DNA of 64,000 nt, taken from the NCBI GenBank assembly GCA_026712905.1, contig JAPOPM010000038.1, forward strand, positions 25,544-89,543, read 5' to 3'. Position numbers and translations under genes: made by a program. Source of the DNA: Deltaproteobacteria bacterium (GTDB lineage: Bacteria; Desulfobacterota; Binatia; UBA9968; JAJDTQ01). Positions 40,893 to 52,724 of this stretch are shown piece after piece (within the stretch, counting starts at the first letter, position 1; each line of letters opens with the position of its first letter). The notes below the pieces were generated by a model. The model saw only the letters and a program-made list of their open reading frames with translations, did no database searches and was not told the DNA's origin.

Positions 40893-42779
40893 TTATCTTT
40901 GGGTAGAGAGACCGTATCTCTTCAACTTTCGGTGTAGCGTGACTCGGTTGATGCCCAACACCCGCGCCGCCTGAGTGATGTTGTTTCCAGTCGAATCCAA
41001 CGCCCGAGCCAGTGCCCGTTGCTCCGTCTCCGCCAGCGAGAGGACCGACCCGCCGGCGTCTCGCGAAAGATCCGGTCGCGCGATGTGCGGTGGAAGGTTG
41101 TGAACCTGGAGCACCTGGGTGGTTTCCAGGAGAAGAGCGCGCTCGATGGCGTTCTCCAGTTCCCGTGCGTTGCCGGGCCAGTCGTGCTGGAGCAACAGGG
41201 CCGTCGCGGCGGTGGAAATGCCCTTCATGGCCTTGCCGGCCCGTTGAGCGTGTTTGTTCAGAAAGTGGTCCGCCAGGAGCGGGATGTCTTCGGGCCGTTG
41301 GCGCAGCGACGGAATTTCGATCGGGAAGGCCGTGACCCGATAGTACAAGTCTTCCCGGAAACCGCCGGCCTTCATCGCGGCCTCCAGATCCCGGTTGGTC
41401 GCCGCGATGACCCGGACGTCGACGGAGATCATGACGGCTCCGCCCACCCGCTGGATCTCCCGTTCCTGCAGCACGCGTAACAGCTTGGCCTGAAGGGCCG
41501 GCGGCATGTCGCCGATCTCGTCCAGCAGGATCGTTCCCCCGCAAGCGCGCTCGAAGGCACCGACCCTCCGCCGGCTCGCTCCGGTAAAGGCGCCCTGCTC
41601 GTGGCCGAAGAGCTCGCTCTCGATGAGGGTCTCCGGAATGGCCGCGCAGTTGATGGCCAGAAAGGGCTCCGACCGGCGCGGACTGTTGAAGTGAAGCGAC
41701 TTCGCCACCAGCTCCTTCCCGGTTCCGCTCTCGCCTTCCAGCAGGACGGTGATGTCGCTCTCGGCCGCCTGTTGCATCAACTTGTAGACTCGCTGCATCT
41801 GCGGACTGGCGCCCACGATGCCTTCGAAGGAGTACGTGGCCTCCAGTTCGCCGCGCAGGCGCAGGACTTCGGCCTTGGCCCGTTCCGTCTCCGCTTCCTT
41901 GGTCATGTCACGGTAGACAACGACACTGCCGGTCACGTGCGCGCCTTCGCGCACGGGCCCCGTGGACCGATAGAAGACACGGTACTCGGACTGCTGCCCG
42001 GCGGTCTCGTCCTCCGGGCCGGTGTGGTTCTTCAAGCGAATCCTTCCCTCGTCGTTCCACTTTTTCGGCTGCTCGAAATTCCCGATAAGACGCGCGGCCA
42101 GGTCGCCGGCGGGAAGGCGTTTCAACTCGGCTTCGGTCAAGCCGAACAGCTTCTCGTAGGCTCTGTTGGCGAACAGCACACAACCCCCGAGGTCAAACAT
42201 GGCGATGGCATCGTCCGTGGCGTCGAGCACCGCTCTAAGCCGGTGTTGACCGGCGGCGAACTGACGCTGCTTTTCGGCCAACTCCCGCTCGACGTTCCAC
42301 TTGTCCACGAGCGCAAGCGTCATCTGCTGAATCTCCTCCGTGGAGAATGGCTTCCTGATGTAGAGCACCTTGTGGAGCGGTTGAACGTTGCGGATGATCT
42401 CGGGCAGAGGCCTGTCGCTGTACGCGGTCATGACCACGACCTCGACGTCGGGGTCCACTTCCCTCAAACGGCGGATGGTCCTGACGCCGTCCATCCCTGG
42501 CGGCATCCGGACGTCGACATAGGCTACGGCGACGGGACGGCCTGACTCCTGGCCCGCCTTCGCGATGGCGCAGGCTTCGGCTCCGCTTCCCGCGTGGAGA
42601 AGCTCGAATTGCGGCAGAAGGACCCGCGGCTCTTGCTCGGAGACGAACGCGGCCGCCAGCGCCCGCGCCGACGACTCCGCCAGCACGGGGGTCAGCATCT
42701 CCCTGAAATCGTCGTGAATCTCCTTCTGGTCGTCGACGACCAGAACCCGCCGGTTGCCGTAATCCGCGCTTTCCGTCAT
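40893..42779 (-). CDS. Sigma-54-dependent response regulator (REC-PAS-AAA-HTH)
   Basis: A 628-residue transcription activator. I prefer ATG 42779, which has AAGG upstream and lies 4 bases after the kinase stop; a GTG at 42797 is possible. The receiver domain (about 10-145) has acidic VLVVDDQKE, acceptor Asp in VAYVDVRMP and Lys in YIRKPF; a PAS domain lies at about 180-300; the AAA+ domain at about 325-560 has GESGTGKE, the sigma-54 contact loop GAFTGA and DEIGDMP; the C-terminal Fis-type HTH is [20 protein letters not shown]. It is the output of the adjacent kinase. The target promoters are unknown; no -24/-12 site was recognised in the window. Confidence 0.94.
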   Translation of the reverse strand: MTESADYGNRRVLVVDDQKEIHDDFREMLTPVLAESSARALAAAFVSEQEPRVLLPQFELLHAGSGAEACAIAKAGQESGRPVAVAYVDVRMPPGMDGVRTIRRLREVDPDVEVVVMTAYSDRPLPEIIRNVQPLHKVLYIRKPFSTEEIQQMTLALVDKWNVERELAEKQRQFAAGQHRLRAVLDATDDAIAMFDLGGCVLFANRAYEKLFGLTEAELKRLPAGDLAARLIGNFEQPKKWNDEGRIRLKNHTGPEDETAGQQSEYRVFYRSTGPVREGAHVTGSVVVYRDMTKEAETERAKAEVLRLRGELEATYSFEGIVGASPQMQRVYKLMQQAAESDITVLLEGESGTGKELVAKSLHFNSPRRSEPFLAINCAAIPETLIESELFGHEQGAFTGASRRRVGAFERACGGTILLDEIGDMPPALQAKLLRVLQEREIQRVGGAVMISVDVRVIAATNRDLEAAMKAGGFREDLYYRVTAFPIEIPSLRQRPEDIPLLADHFLNKHAQRAGKAMKGISTAATALLLQHDWPGNARELENAIERALLLETTQVLQVHNLPPHIARPDLSRDAGGSVLSLAETEQRALARALDSTGNNITQAARVLGINRVTLHRKLKRYGLSTQR

Positions 42780-42783
42780 TGCC

Positions 42784-44937
42784 TTATCCGGCTTCACTCT
42801 GCCCCAAGGGCGAGGGTGTCACCGAGGAGAGCTTCAACCTGATCCGCGCGGTCGCGCCTTTGCCGAGACCCTCACTCAACAGGTCGATTTCCCCTCCTGA
42901 TCCAATGACGAAATTGGCGGCGGAATGGAGTCCCAGCCCGGTACCCACCTTCTTGGTGGAGTAGCCCGCGGCAAAGATCGCGCGGGTGTCCCCGTCGGCG
43001 ACGCCGATGCCATTGTCGCTCACGTCGATGTTGAGAAACGCTCCCTCCGTGTACGCCTTTACCCGAATGCGCGGCGATTGGTCGAGGCCACTCGATGACG
43101 CCAATTCGTCGATGCCTTCCGCGGCGTTCTTGATGATATTGACCATCGCCTGATGAAACTGACTCTCCTGAATGCGGATCTCTCTTGGCGCCCTCCCACA
43201 GTCAATGTCGACCCGAATCTTCCTCCTATCGAGCGAGTCGTCCAATACCTTGACGGCGGTCAGGAGTGCGTTTCCAAGGTCGATGTCCTTCCGGACCATC
43301 TTGGCACCGCCCATGGCCGTCTGCGTCCGCACGATATCGGCGATGTGGTTCGCCCTGTCCCGGACTCTTGCCACGGTCTTCGCCAAGGCCTCTTGCTGTC
43401 GAGTGAAGTCCTTGGCCAAGGCGACGAGGAGCGGCAACACCTTCTGCCCTTGCGGGTCACTCCGGATGTAATCGACCGGGTCGTCCCGATGCTTCTGCAC
43501 GGCGTCGGCGAGCGCGCGGAGACCGCGTAGCGGCCCTTCGTCGCTCATGTGCTGGTGGACGGTGTCGATGCCCGTGGTGACGCTGTTGATGGCATTGCCG
43601 ATGTTGTGGAGGATCGTATCGACGATCTCCAGCCGGCCCTGTGTGAACGCATGGGTCAACGCTTCCTCCGCCAGCACCTGGGCCGTCACGTCGTGATAGG
43701 TTGCGACAGCTCCTCTGATACGGCCGCCCTCGTCGAAGAACGGCCGCACGTTCTCCCGCAGGTAGCAGCCGCCATCAGGATTCGCCGAGTCGCGCTGAAA
43801 CGAGATGGCATCTTCAACCGTCTGTCCCTTCCAGATGGCTCGGGCAAGGGGGAAATCCTCGACCTCCATGCGGGTTTGTCGATCGGGGTAGTAGTAAGGG
43901 TGCGCCAGGTCCTCCAACCACTCGCCTCCGCGCTGGGCCTCGTATTCGTCCCCAAGGCGCTCCCGGACCGCGGGATTGGCATACAGATACTTCCCCTCGC
44001 GGTCGACCACCAGTATGCCGTCCCGAATGCCGTTGAAGATCGCCTCCATAGTCTCGCTCTGTTCCCGCAACTCACGCATCGTATTCCGCAGGCGAGCCTC
44101 GGCTTCCTTGATCCCGGTGATGTCCTGAAAGACGGCCACGGCGCCGCCGATTCCGTGAACGTCTTGTTTCAACGGCCGCGCGCTGACGCTGACGAAACGG
44201 CCGCCGACCGGCAAATCGGCTACGTATACCTCGACCCTGTCGGTCTTCTCCCCTTGCAGAGCACGCATGAGCGGATTGGCTTCCAGGGGCATGACCGTTT
44301 TCTGGTCGGCGAAATAGATCTCGAACTGGTTGTGCCAATCCTGGAAACAGACGCTCCCCGTACGGCCCGCGGCCAGGTTTCTGACGGGCGGGTTGGCGAA
44401 CAGCGTCTTGCCTTGTTCATCGACCACCAGCACGCCTTCCTTCATGCTCTCGAATATGGTCTCCATGAGGCCGAGACGGGCACTGAGCCTCTCCGCCTCC
44501 CGCTCCAGCGGGCCACTGTTCCCTTGAGTGCCCCGCGGCTGATGACGCGAAAGCGCCGTGTGAATGTTCAGGTGTAGCTGTCGCGGGTCAAAGGGCTTCA
44601 GAACGTGACCCGAGATGGTCACGCCCGGCTCCCGCGCGAAAATCTTCCCCTCAACGTCCTCCGTCAGACACACCACCGGAACGTCGCACCAGCCTTCAAG
44701 CCGTTCGGAGATGAGAAGGCCGTCTACTTCCCCCTTCGAGTCGAGATCAACCAGCGCCAGGTCCGGCTTGAGTTCGGCGACGTCGGTGCCCTCCCAAGTG
44801 AGTGGAACAGTCGCGCACACGGTGTATCCCATTTCTCTCAGGTGCCGCTCCAAAAGCGCACCTTCGGGATTGTCGTCGCCGAAGACAAGGATACGGGCGT
44901 TCCTCGACGTGTTCCGTTCGACCGCTTGCCGCTCCAT
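42784..44937 (-). CDS. Hybrid sensor histidine kinase (REC-PAS-PAS-kinase)
   Basis: A 717-residue soluble kinase read from ATG 44937. An N-terminal receiver domain (about 14-125) has ILVFGDDN, acceptor Asp in [10 protein letters not shown] and HVLKPFD; two PAS domains follow (about 155-290 and 305-430). The phosphorylation region carries [12 protein letters not shown] at about residue 444, an H-N-x-GN variant of the H box instead of H-E-x-x-x-P. The ATPase domain has N-box [12 protein letters not shown]1 DNGIGV and G2 GTGLGLHSA. No membrane segment is seen, so it senses a cytoplasmic signal. It lies 4 bases before its response regulator. Confidence 0.93.
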   Translation of the reverse strand: MERQAVERNTSRNARILVFGDDNPEGALLERHLREMGYTVCATVPLTWEGTDVAELKPDLALVDLDSKGEVDGLLISERLEGWCDVPVVCLTEDVEGKIFAREPGVTISGHVLKPFDPRQLHLNIHTALSRHQPRGTQGNSGPLEREAERLSARLGLMETIFESMKEGVLVVDEQGKTLFANPPVRNLAAGRTGSVCFQDWHNQFEIYFADQKTVMPLEANPLMRALQGEKTDRVEVYVADLPVGGRFVSVSARPLKQDVHGIGGAVAVFQDITGIKEAEARLRNTMRELREQSETMEAIFNGIRDGILVVDREGKYLYANPAVRERLGDEYEAQRGGEWLEDLAHPYYYPDRQTRMEVEDFPLARAIWKGQTVEDAISFQRDSANPDGGCYLRENVRPFFDEGGRIRGAVATYHDVTAQVLAEEALTHAFTQGRLEIVDTILHNIGNAINSVTTGIDTVHQHMSDEGPLRGLRALADAVQKHRDDPVDYIRSDPQGQKVLPLLVALAKDFTRQQEALAKTVARVRDRANHIADIVRTQTAMGGAKMVRKDIDLGNALLTAVKVLDDSLDRRKIRVDIDCGRAPREIRIQESQFHQAMVNIIKNAAEGIDELASSSGLDQSPRIRVKAYTEGAFLNIDVSDNGIGVADGDTRAIFAAGYSTKKVGTGLGLHSAANFVIGSGGEIDLLSEGLGKGATARIRLKLSSVTPSPLGQSEAG

Positions 44938-44960
44938 TGGCCAACCTCCCGAAAAGGCGG

Positions 44961-46148
44961 CTACTCCGCCCGGTGAGGCTCCGTGACGAATACGGCGATG
45001 TTCGCCGTTCCCAGCGCCAGCACGCAGGCAAGCGCCTGCCATGCGATGCCGTAGGAACCCGTCGTATCGACAATATACCCGAACGTGGGGGTACCCACCA
45101 CGGTTCCCAGTGCGTTGATCGTGATCATGAGACCCAGTGCCATCCCTGTCCGAGACTGCCCCGCGATCTCGCTGATGAGGGAATAGGAGACACCTTGGTA
45201 GCCGATCATGCTGAACCCGCCGAGAAAGGTCAACGGCACGAGGACAGACGGCGGGACCCCCTCGTCGAGCGCGCTCAACCCCGCGCACAGGACCACGGAG
45301 ATGACGCCGATGAGCACCAGCACGACCTTGCGCCTGCCGCCGTAGAGGCGATCGCTCACCGTGCCCCAGCCCACCCGGCCGAGCACGGCTCCGCCCTGGG
45401 TGATGGACAACCACTGGCTGGCGTGGACGGTCGAGAACGCGAGCCGCTCCTTGAGGAACAAGGGCAGGTAGGTCAGCAGCGACATCTGGCCGATGAGCAG
45501 CAGCGCCGTGCCGCAGCTCACGGCCAGCAGGCTTCGGAGGGGCAGCGGCGGACTCGCGGCCGCGCCGGTTCGGACGCTGTTCGTTCGATCCGCATCGTCG
45601 GGCTCGCGCCAGAGGAACCAGAAAGCCACGCCGAAGAGCACGTTCACCACTCCCATCCCGGCCAGGGCCGCGCGCCAGCCGAAAGCCGCGGCCAGGGGCG
45701 CGCCCACCAGCGCGGTGAGCACCCCGCCACCGGGGACGCCGGTCTGCTTGATGCCCATGGCCGTGGCGCGCTGGCGGTGGAACCACATCAACACACCCTT
45801 GGTGGAGGCGGGATTGAGGAAGCTGTAACCCAGGCCGGTGAGCAGGAAGCACGCGAACGCCCAGCCGAAGGACTCGGTCGAGGAGGCGAACAGGACCGCC
45901 GTGCCGGCGAACACGTGGCCGATGAAGGAGGCCCGGCGCACGCCGAGGCGGTCGCTCAACCAGCCGGCGGTGAAAGAAAAGCCCGCCATGCCGATGTAGA
46001 AGGCGGTGAAGAAGAGTCCCACCTGGGCGCGGGTCAGACCCAGCTCGTCCTGGTAGAACGGCGCGAAGGTGTTGATGCCGTATTGCGCCGACGCCCCGAT
46101 GACGTGGGTGACGGTGACCAGGGTGAGGATGAACAGGGAGTGAGTCAT
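44961..46148 (-). CDS. Major facilitator superfamily transporter
   Basis: A 395-residue permease with 12 predicted helices read from ATG 46148 (MTHSLFILTLVTVTHVIGAS). The MFS loop motif GWLSDRLGVRRASFIGH lies between helices 2 and 3, and its copy WGTVSDRLYGGRRKV lies in the second half. The nearest look is of oxalate/formate-like or monocarboxylate MFS carriers, but the substrate cannot be assigned. It sits 23 bases upstream of the kinase and 47 bases downstream of aroQ; a link to either is uncertain. Confidence 0.88.
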   Translation of the reverse strand: MTHSLFILTLVTVTHVIGASAQYGINTFAPFYQDELGLTRAQVGLFFTAFYIGMAGFSFTAGWLSDRLGVRRASFIGHVFAGTAVLFASSTESFGWAFACFLLTGLGYSFLNPASTKGVLMWFHRQRATAMGIKQTGVPGGGVLTALVGAPLAAAFGWRAALAGMGVVNVLFGVAFWFLWREPDDADRTNSVRTGAAASPPLPLRSLLAVSCGTALLLIGQMSLLTYLPLFLKERLAFSTVHASQWLSITQGGAVLGRVGWGTVSDRLYGGRRKVVLVLIGVISVVLCAGLSALDEGVPPSVLVPLTFLGGFSMIGYQGVSYSLISEIAGQSRTGMALGLMITINALGTVVGTPTFGYIVDTTGSYGIAWQALACVLALGTANIAVFVTEPHRAE

Positions 46149-46195
46149 CGGCTTCCGGCGGCAACACAACGATGCCGGACGGAGATGTGGTCGGA

Positions 46196-46639
46196 CTAGG
46201 CCAGGATCCCGGCGGCGGCCCGCAACGCCAGGAGATAGCTCCGGGCCCCGAAGCCCGCGATCTGCCCGACCGCGACATCGGCGATGAGCGACGTGTGCCG
46301 GAACGCTTCGCGCTTGTAGATGTTGGAGAGGTGCACCTCGATCACCGGCAATCCGCACGCGGCCAGGGCGTCACGCAGCGCGATGCTCGTATGCGTGTAC
46401 GCGCCGGCATTGATGATCACCGCGCCGAAGGCCGCGGCGCCGGCCTGTTGCACCCAGGTGACCAGTTCGCCCTCGTGGTTGGACTGTCGAGACTCCACGG
46501 CGACATCCAGTTCCGCGGCCAGGGAGGCCACTCGGGCGTCGATGTCCGCCAGTGTGTCGCGGCCGTAGATCTCCGGCTCCCGCGACCCGAGCAGGTTCAG
46601 GTTGGGTCCGTGGAGGACCAGGATCTTGGTATCGGACAT
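46196..46639 (-). CDS. aroQ: 3-dehydroquinate dehydratase, type II
   Basis: A 147-residue dodecameric enzyme for step three of the shikimate pathway. ATG 46639 gives [20 protein letters not shown] with the catalytic Tyr in [24 protein letters not shown] and [15 protein letters not shown] are complete. The upstream open frame (to 46753) is a repeat fragment and overlaps aroB, so it is not coding. It is the last gene of the aroC-K-B-Q cluster. Confidence 0.96.
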   Translation of the reverse strand: MSDTKILVLHGPNLNLLGSREPEIYGRDTLADIDARVASLAAELDVAVESRQSNHEGELVTWVQQAGAAAFGAVIINAGAYTHTSIALRDALAACGLPVIEVHLSNIYKREAFRHTSLIADVAVGQIAGFGARSYLLALRAAAGILA

Positions 46640-46662
46640 GGCCGTGAACTCCCGAAGCTGGC

Positions 46663-46690
46663 GCGAGTGACTATTGGTGACGCAACACGA
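46663..46690. repeat. Solo end related to the MITE-like element
   Basis: On the minus strand TCGTGTTGCGTCACCAATAG matches the end of the element at 33904-34092 (TGTCCTGCGTCACAAATAG) at all but a few positions. Only one end is present, in the 79-base gap between aroB and aroQ. It may be a decayed copy. Confidence 0.5.
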
Positions 46691-46718
46691 GTATCCCGAG
46701 CGGACGGCCGGGCGAGGA

Positions 46719-47801
46719 TCAAAGGCCGGCGGCCAGCTCCCTGACGATCTCATCCGGGGAAAACCACTGGAAGCGCGTCCCGCCGATGCCGTCGCACAAG
46801 ACGAACTTGATCTTGCCCGCGTGGGACTTCTTGTCGAGCGCCATGCCGGCGATGAGGTCGTCCAGGGCGATGTCGTCCGGGATGCGCCAAGGCAGGCCCG
46901 CCCCGCGCACCAGCGCCTCGATGCGCCGCAGCTCGGCGGCGCTGCACAGGCCCTGTCCCGCGGACAACGCCGCCGCCTGGATCATGCCGACGGCCACGGC
47001 CTCGCCGTGAAGAAAGCGCTCGTACCCGGTAAAGGCCTCCAGCGCGTGGCCGATGGTGTGGCCGAAGTTCAGGATGGCGCGGCGGTCGGTCTCGCGCTCG
47101 TCCTGCTCCACCACCGCGGCCTTGATGCGGCATGACGCCGCCACCGCGTGTTCGACGGCGTTCGCGTCGATCCGCAGCAGCGCGTCCATCTCCCGTTCCA
47201 GGAAAGCGAAGAACGCCGCGTCCTCGATGATGCCGTGCTTGATGACCTCGGCGAGGCCCGCGGCGTACTCCCGCCGCGGCAGCGTGCGCAGGGTGTCCAG
47301 GTCGATGACCACCAGGCGCGGCTGGTGAAAGGCGCCGATGAGGTTCTTGCCCTGCTCGTGGTTGACCGCGGTCTTGCCGCCCACGCTGGCGTCCACCTGC
47401 GCCAGCAACGTCGTGGGGATCTGCACGTAGCCGATGCCGCGCAGGAACGTGGCCGCGGCGAACCCGGTGACGTCGCCGATGACCCCGCCGCCCAGGGCGA
47501 TGAGAGTGGCGCTCCGGTCGAAACGGTGCTCCACCAGGGCATCGTAGATCAATCCCAGGGACGCCGTGTTCTTGTGCCCCTCGCCTTCCGGAATCAGCAC
47601 CGTCGCGGTTTCGTAGCCCGCGTTCTCCAGAGATTCCCGGACCTGGTCCCCGTAGAGCCCGGCCACCGGCGGGTTGGACACGATGCCCACGCGGCCGTTG
47701 ATGCCGCGAGCCTTCATGATCTCGCCCACGCGGGAAAGGAGTCCTGTGCCCAGCTCGATGGGATAGGAGCGCTCTCCCAGGTTGACGGTTACGGTCTGCA
47801 T
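46719..47801 (-). CDS. aroB: 3-dehydroquinate synthase
   Basis: A 360-residue NAD-dependent, metal-dependent enzyme for step two of the shikimate pathway. The glycine-rich NAD site [19 protein letters not shown], the [20 protein letters not shown] block and [11 protein letters not shown] with metal-binding His are all present. Its start overlaps the aroK end by 13 bases. Confidence 0.97.
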   Translation of the reverse strand: MQTVTVNLGERSYPIELGTGLLSRVGEIMKARGINGRVGIVSNPPVAGLYGDQVRESLENAGYETATVLIPEGEGHKNTASLGLIYDALVEHRFDRSATLIALGGGVIGDVTGFAAATFLRGIGYVQIPTTLLAQVDASVGGKTAVNHEQGKNLIGAFHQPRLVVIDLDTLRTLPRREYAAGLAEVIKHGIIEDAAFFAFLEREMDALLRIDANAVEHAVAASCRIKAAVVEQDERETDRRAILNFGHTIGHALEAFTGYERFLHGEAVAVGMIQAAALSAGQGLCSAAELRRIEALVRGAGLPWRIPDDIALDDLIAGMALDKKSHAGKIKFVLCDGIGGTRFQWFSPDEIVRELAAGL

Positions 47802-48370
47802 AGCTGTTGCCGGATGCGTTGCACCACCTGCTCGACGGTCAGGTCGTCGGTGTCCACCACGAGGTGCGCCTGGGCATAGATGCTCTCCCGTTGCGCCGAG
47901 AGCTCCTCGATCCGCTTGAGCTTCATCGCTTCGGCCTGTTCCGCGGAGGTGGCCCGGGCGCCGGCGGCGTCGCCCTGGGGCGGCGCGCCGCCTCCCTGCA
48001 GCAGCGGCCGGTCTCCGCTTCCCCTTGTCCTGTCCAGCACGGTCAGGGGCGAAACCCTGAGCCAGACGAGCAGGCTGCGATCCTTGAGCCGTGCCCGGCT
48101 GTCCGGATCCACCACCGCGCCCCCACCCAGGGCGATGACCTGTCCCGCGCCGTCCAGCACCTCTCCGAGGGCAGCCTTCTCGCGCTCCCGGAAATAAGCC
48201 TCTCCACGACGGGCAAAGATCTCACGGACGCGGGTGCCTTCGCCTGCCTCGATGACCGCGTCCAGATCCACGAACGGCCACTCCAGGCATCGCGCCAAGC
48301 TTCGGCCCACGACGGTCTTGCCCGCGGCCATGAAACCCGTCAGGGCGATGTTCGCGTGCTCCTTCGTCAT
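47789..48370 (-). CDS. aroK: Shikimate kinase
   Basis: A 193-residue kinase for step five. The P loop GFMAAGKTVVG lies at residues 12-22, the shikimate-binding DLDAVIE at 35-41, FRERE and GGGAVVD after it, and RPLL of the lid. A Gly/Ala-rich insertion (about residues 128-145) makes it slightly longer than the E. coli enzyme. It is between aroC and aroB. Confidence 0.95.
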   Translation of the reverse strand: MTKEHANIALTGFMAAGKTVVGRSLARCLEWPFVDLDAVIEAGEGTRVREIFARRGEAYFREREKAALGEVLDGAGQVIALGGGAVVDPDSRARLKDRSLLVWLRVSPLTVLDRTRGSGDRPLLQGGGAPPQGDAAGARATSAEQAEAMKLKRIEELSAQRESIYAQAHLVVDTDDLTVEQVVQRIRQQLCRP

Positions 48371-48412
48371 GTCCGGCGTGTCCCGGCGCGACGGTACCGC
48401 GGTACCCGGAGC

Positions 48413-49609
48413 TCAGAGGCTCTTGATCTGGTCAAGGTAGCCGTCGTAGTTGCGGGTGATTTCCGCCAGCGAGTCCCCGCCGAACTTCTCCAGGAACGCC
48501 CGCGCCAGCTCGAAGGAGACGATGGCCTCGCCGATGACGGCGGCCGCGGGCGCGGAGCACACGTCCGAGCGTTCCACCGACGCATCCTCGGGCTGCTTGG
48601 TGTCGAGGTTCACCGACTGGAGCGGGCTCATGAGGGTGGAAATGGGCTTCATCGCTACCCGCACGACCAAGGGGGCGCCGGTGGTCATGCCGCCTTCGAG
48701 TCCGCCCGCGTTGTTGCTGCCGCGATAGAAGTTGGTGGGCTGCATGCGCGGCTTCGCGTCCGAGATCATGTGCTGCGGGTCGAAGAATATCTCGTCGTGC
48801 ACTTCCGCCCCGCGCCGCCGCGCGATGTCGAAGCCGCGGCCGATCTCCACGCCCTTCATGGCCTGGATGCTCATGAGACTCTGGGCGAGCCGGCCGTCGA
48901 GCTTGCGGTCCCAGTGGACGTGGCTTCCCAGACCCGGAGGCACGCCGGTGGCGACCACCTCGAAGACACCGCCCAAGGTGTCGCCTTCCTTCTTGCACTG
49001 GTCGATGAGCTCGATGGCCTTCTTCTCGGCCTCGGGGTCCGCCATGCGCACCGGCGAGTTCTCCGCCAGCTCGAAGATCTCGTCGTAGCTCTTCCCCTCG
49101 ATGTCGGCCTCGATGCCGCCGAGGGAACGAAGGTAACCCCGCACCTGCACGGAGAAGGGCTCGACGAGCTGCCTGCAGAAGGAGCCCACCGCCACCCGCG
49201 ACACGGTCTCCCGGGCGCTGGCGCGCTCCAGGATGTTGCGGATGTCGGAATGGCCGTACTTGAGGACGCCGGTCAGGTCCGCGTGGCCCGGGCGCGGCTT
49301 CTTGACCGCAATGGCCTGTCCCTCATCCTCCGCGTACGGGGACATCTTTTTGGTCCAGTTCTTCCAGTCGCGGTTGTCGATGCCGAAGGTGACGGGCGAG
49401 CCCAGGGTCTTCCCCCAGCGGAGGCCCGAGCGCACCTGCACCTCGTCCTTTTCGATCAGCATGCGGCCGCCCCGGCCGTAGCCCTGTTGACGCCGCCAGA
49501 GATCGTGGTTGACCTTCTCGATATCGATGTCGAATCCCGCCGGCACCCCCTCGATGATGGTGGTGAGGCACGGGCCGTGGGACTCGCCGGCAGTGAAATA
49601 ACGCAACAT
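48413..49609 (-). CDS. aroC: Chorismate synthase
   Basis: A 398-residue FMN-dependent enzyme for the final step to chorismate. ATG 49609 (MLRYFTAGESHGPCLTTII) is the family start; the frame continues upstream through repeat sequence. Signatures GYGRGGRM, SARETVSRVAVG, and the C-terminal block with RSDVCSAPAAAVIGEA are complete. First gene of the aroCKBQ cluster. Confidence 0.97.
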   Translation of the reverse strand: MLRYFTAGESHGPCLTTIIEGVPAGFDIDIEKVNHDLWRRQQGYGRGGRMLIEKDEVQVRSGLRWGKTLGSPVTFGIDNRDWKNWTKKMSPYAEDEGQAIAVKKPRPGHADLTGVLKYGHSDIRNILERASARETVSRVAVGSFCRQLVEPFSVQVRGYLRSLGGIEADIEGKSYDEIFELAENSPVRMADPEAEKKAIELIDQCKKEGDTLGGVFEVVATGVPPGLGSHVHWDRKLDGRLAQSLMSIQAMKGVEIGRGFDIARRRGAEVHDEIFFDPQHMISDAKPRMQPTNFYRGSNNAGGLEGGMTTGAPLVVRVAMKPISTLMSPLQSVNLDTKQPEDASVERSDVCSAPAAAVIGEAIVSFELARAFLEKFGGDSLAEITRNYDGYLDQIKSL

Positions 49610-49662
49610 GCCTGGAATCTTAGCCGAAATGCTTGGCTCCGGCCAGCGCGCACGGACTTTAC

Positions 49663-49803
49663 GAACCGTCATTCCCGCGGAACAGGCTGTGTCAAACGTT
49701 GTCCGGACAAGAATTGGCGCCAACCCCCCGGAGTCGTCATTCCCGCGGAAGCGGGAATCCAGGGGTGGAGAGGGGCGTATGGGAAGCGGGAATCCAGGGG
49801 GGG
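49663..49803. repeat. REP-like palindrome cluster between aroC and atpC
   Basis: GAACCGTCATTCCCGCGGAA (49663-49682) with CAGGCTGTGTC just after it, then GTCATTCCCGCGGAAGCGGG followed by AATCCAG (about 49736-49762), then AAGCGGGAATCCAG (49784-49797). They match, on one strand or the other, the modules near 25.1 and 35.1 kb. The first unit contains CGGAACAGGCTGTGTC, the complement of the 25171-25187 module. No gene is supported in this 215-base gap. Confidence 0.72.
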
Positions 49804-49824
49804 TCAGGGCAGATAGCGGACGGC

Positions 49825-50235
49825 TCAGCGCCGTGCGGCGGTTTCGAGCCGCACCAGGGCGCGTTGCAGCGCCGCGCGGGCGGCGGACAGCGCCTCTTCG
49901 TCGGTGGCGTCGGTCTCCTCGAGGGCGGTCTCGGCGCGGGCACGGGCGGTCTCGGCCCGGGCGGTGTCGATCTCGTCGGGGAACTCGGCCGCGTCGGCCA
50001 GCACCGTGACCACGTTCTCGAGCACCTCGGCGTAGCCCCCGGCCAGGGTGACCACCGTGGTGGAGCCACCCTGCTTGTAGCTGAGCCGGCCGATGTCCAG
50101 CGTGGTCATGAGCGCCGCGTGGTCCGGCAGGATACCGAGCTGGCCGAGGGGGCCGGGCGCGGTCAACTCGTCCACCCGCTCTTCCAGCACCAAGCGCACG
50201 GGCGTGACCACCCTGAGTGAGATGTCGCCGGCCAT
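49825..50235 (-). CDS. atpC: ATP synthase epsilon subunit
   Basis: A 136-residue central-stalk subunit. The beta-sandwich domain has LGILPDHAALMTTL and GGYAEVLENVVTVLAD; the C-terminal two helices are Ala/Arg-rich (residues 90-134). It lies 3 bases after atpD, ending the operon before the repeat cluster. Confidence 0.95.
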   Translation of the reverse strand: MAGDISLRVVTPVRLVLEERVDELTAPGPLGQLGILPDHAALMTTLDIGRLSYKQGGSTTVVTLAGGYAEVLENVVTVLADAAEFPDEIDTARAETARARAETALEETDATDEEALSAARAALQRALVRLETAARR

Positions 50236-50238
50236 GAT

Positions 50239-51747
<1,509 letters not shown>

Positions 51748-51835
51748 TCATTCTTGATTGTCGGCTCGGTCAAAGGCAGACCTTTCGCCGTTGCCTTAGT
51801 GCCCCGTGGCCCGTGTTCTTCGTTCACGGGAGTCA

Positions 51836-51860
51836 CGTGCGCGGGGTCGAAACCCGTCTC
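51836..51860. repeat. Palindromic repeat downstream of atpG
   Basis: On the minus strand GGAGACGGGTTTCGACCCCG and CGCACGTGAC lie just after the atpG stop. This resembles GGGACGGGGCTCGAGCCCC after nuoC (17590-17615): the same strand, the same position relative to an upstream stop codon, and a partly conserved core. The gap to atpD is 128 bases and contains no gene. Confidence 0.45.
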
Positions 51861-51866
51861 CACACG

Positions 51867-52724
51867 TCAGCCCAGCGCCTCTGCCGTTGAAACCACTTCC
51901 AGCAGCTCCGTGGTAATGGCCGCCTGCCGCGCCCGGTTCATCTGGAGCGTCAGGAGGCTGATCAGGTCGGAAGCGTTGCTGGTGGCGGACTCCATGGCGG
52001 TCATGCGGGCGCCGTGTTCGCCCGCGACGGCCTCGAGCAGGGCCTGGTAGATCTGCACCTCCACGCTCTTGGGCAGCAGGTTGGAGAGCAGGTCGCCGAT
52101 GCCCGGCTCGAGCAGGTACTCGGTCAGGTGCTGGTCCTCGTCGACCTTGGCGGGCGCCACGGGGAGGAGACGGGCCACGGTCGGCTTCTGCGACAGGGCC
52201 GAGTGGAACTCGCTGTACAGGATGTACGCGCCGTCCGACTCGCCCCGCAGGTAGCGGCCGATGAAGCGGCCGGCCGCGGCCGCCGCGATCTCCTCCGGCG
52301 GCGCATTCCACGTCACCGGGGAGTCGTCCATGGGGCTCCTGCCGCGACGGCGGTAGAAGTCCGCGCCCTTGCGCCCGACGAACCTGAACGACACTTCCTG
52401 CTCCGGATGATCCTGGAGAAAGTTCTGCGCCAGGCGGAAAAGGTTGCTGTTGTAGCCGCCGCACAGGCCGCGATCGGTGGTGACGAAGACCGCGTCGATA
52501 CGCTTCTCCTCGCGCGCGACCAGCAGCGGATGACTGTCCTCGGCGACCCGCGCGGACAGGTTGGCCAGGAGTTCCCGCATCTTCTCGGCGTACGGGCGCG
52601 ACTCCACCGCGGCGTCGTGCGCCCGGCGCAGCTTGGCCGCCGCCACCATCTTCATCGCCTTGGTGATCTGCTGCGTGTTGCGGACCGAGGCGATGCGTTT
52701 TCTTATGTCCTTGAGGGAGGGCAC
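51867..52724 (-). CDS. atpG: ATP synthase gamma subunit
   Basis: A 285-residue central rotor shaft. The N-terminal coiled-coil helix MPSLKDIRKRIASVRNTQQI and the C-terminal partner helix ASDLISLLTLQMNRARQAAI are typical; TTDRGLCGGYNSNLF marks the Rossmann-like part. It starts directly after atpA (no gap). Confidence 0.96.
   Translation of the reverse strand: MPSLKDIRKRIASVRNTQQITKAMKMVAAAKLRRAHDAAVESRPYAEKMRELLANLSARVAEDSHPLLVAREEKRIDAVFVTTDRGLCGGYNSNLFRLAQNFLQDHPEQEVSFRFVGRKGADFYRRRGRSPMDDSPVTWNAPPEEIAAAAAGRFIGRYLRGESDGAYILYSEFHSALSQKPTVARLLPVAPAKVDEDQHLTEYLLEPGIGDLLSNLLPKSVEVQIYQALLEAVAGEHGARMTAMESATSNASDLISLLTLQMNRARQAAITTELLEVVSTAEALG

Noticed and set aside
44938..46278. N-terminal extension of the histidine kinase to 46278
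   Set aside because: The in-frame upstream part is Arg/Pro/Gly-rich and lies opposite-frame to the MFS gene; it is a shadow.
46640..46753. 38-residue N-terminal extension of AroQ
   Set aside because: It comprises the repeat at 46663-46690 and overlaps aroB; the family start is at 46639.
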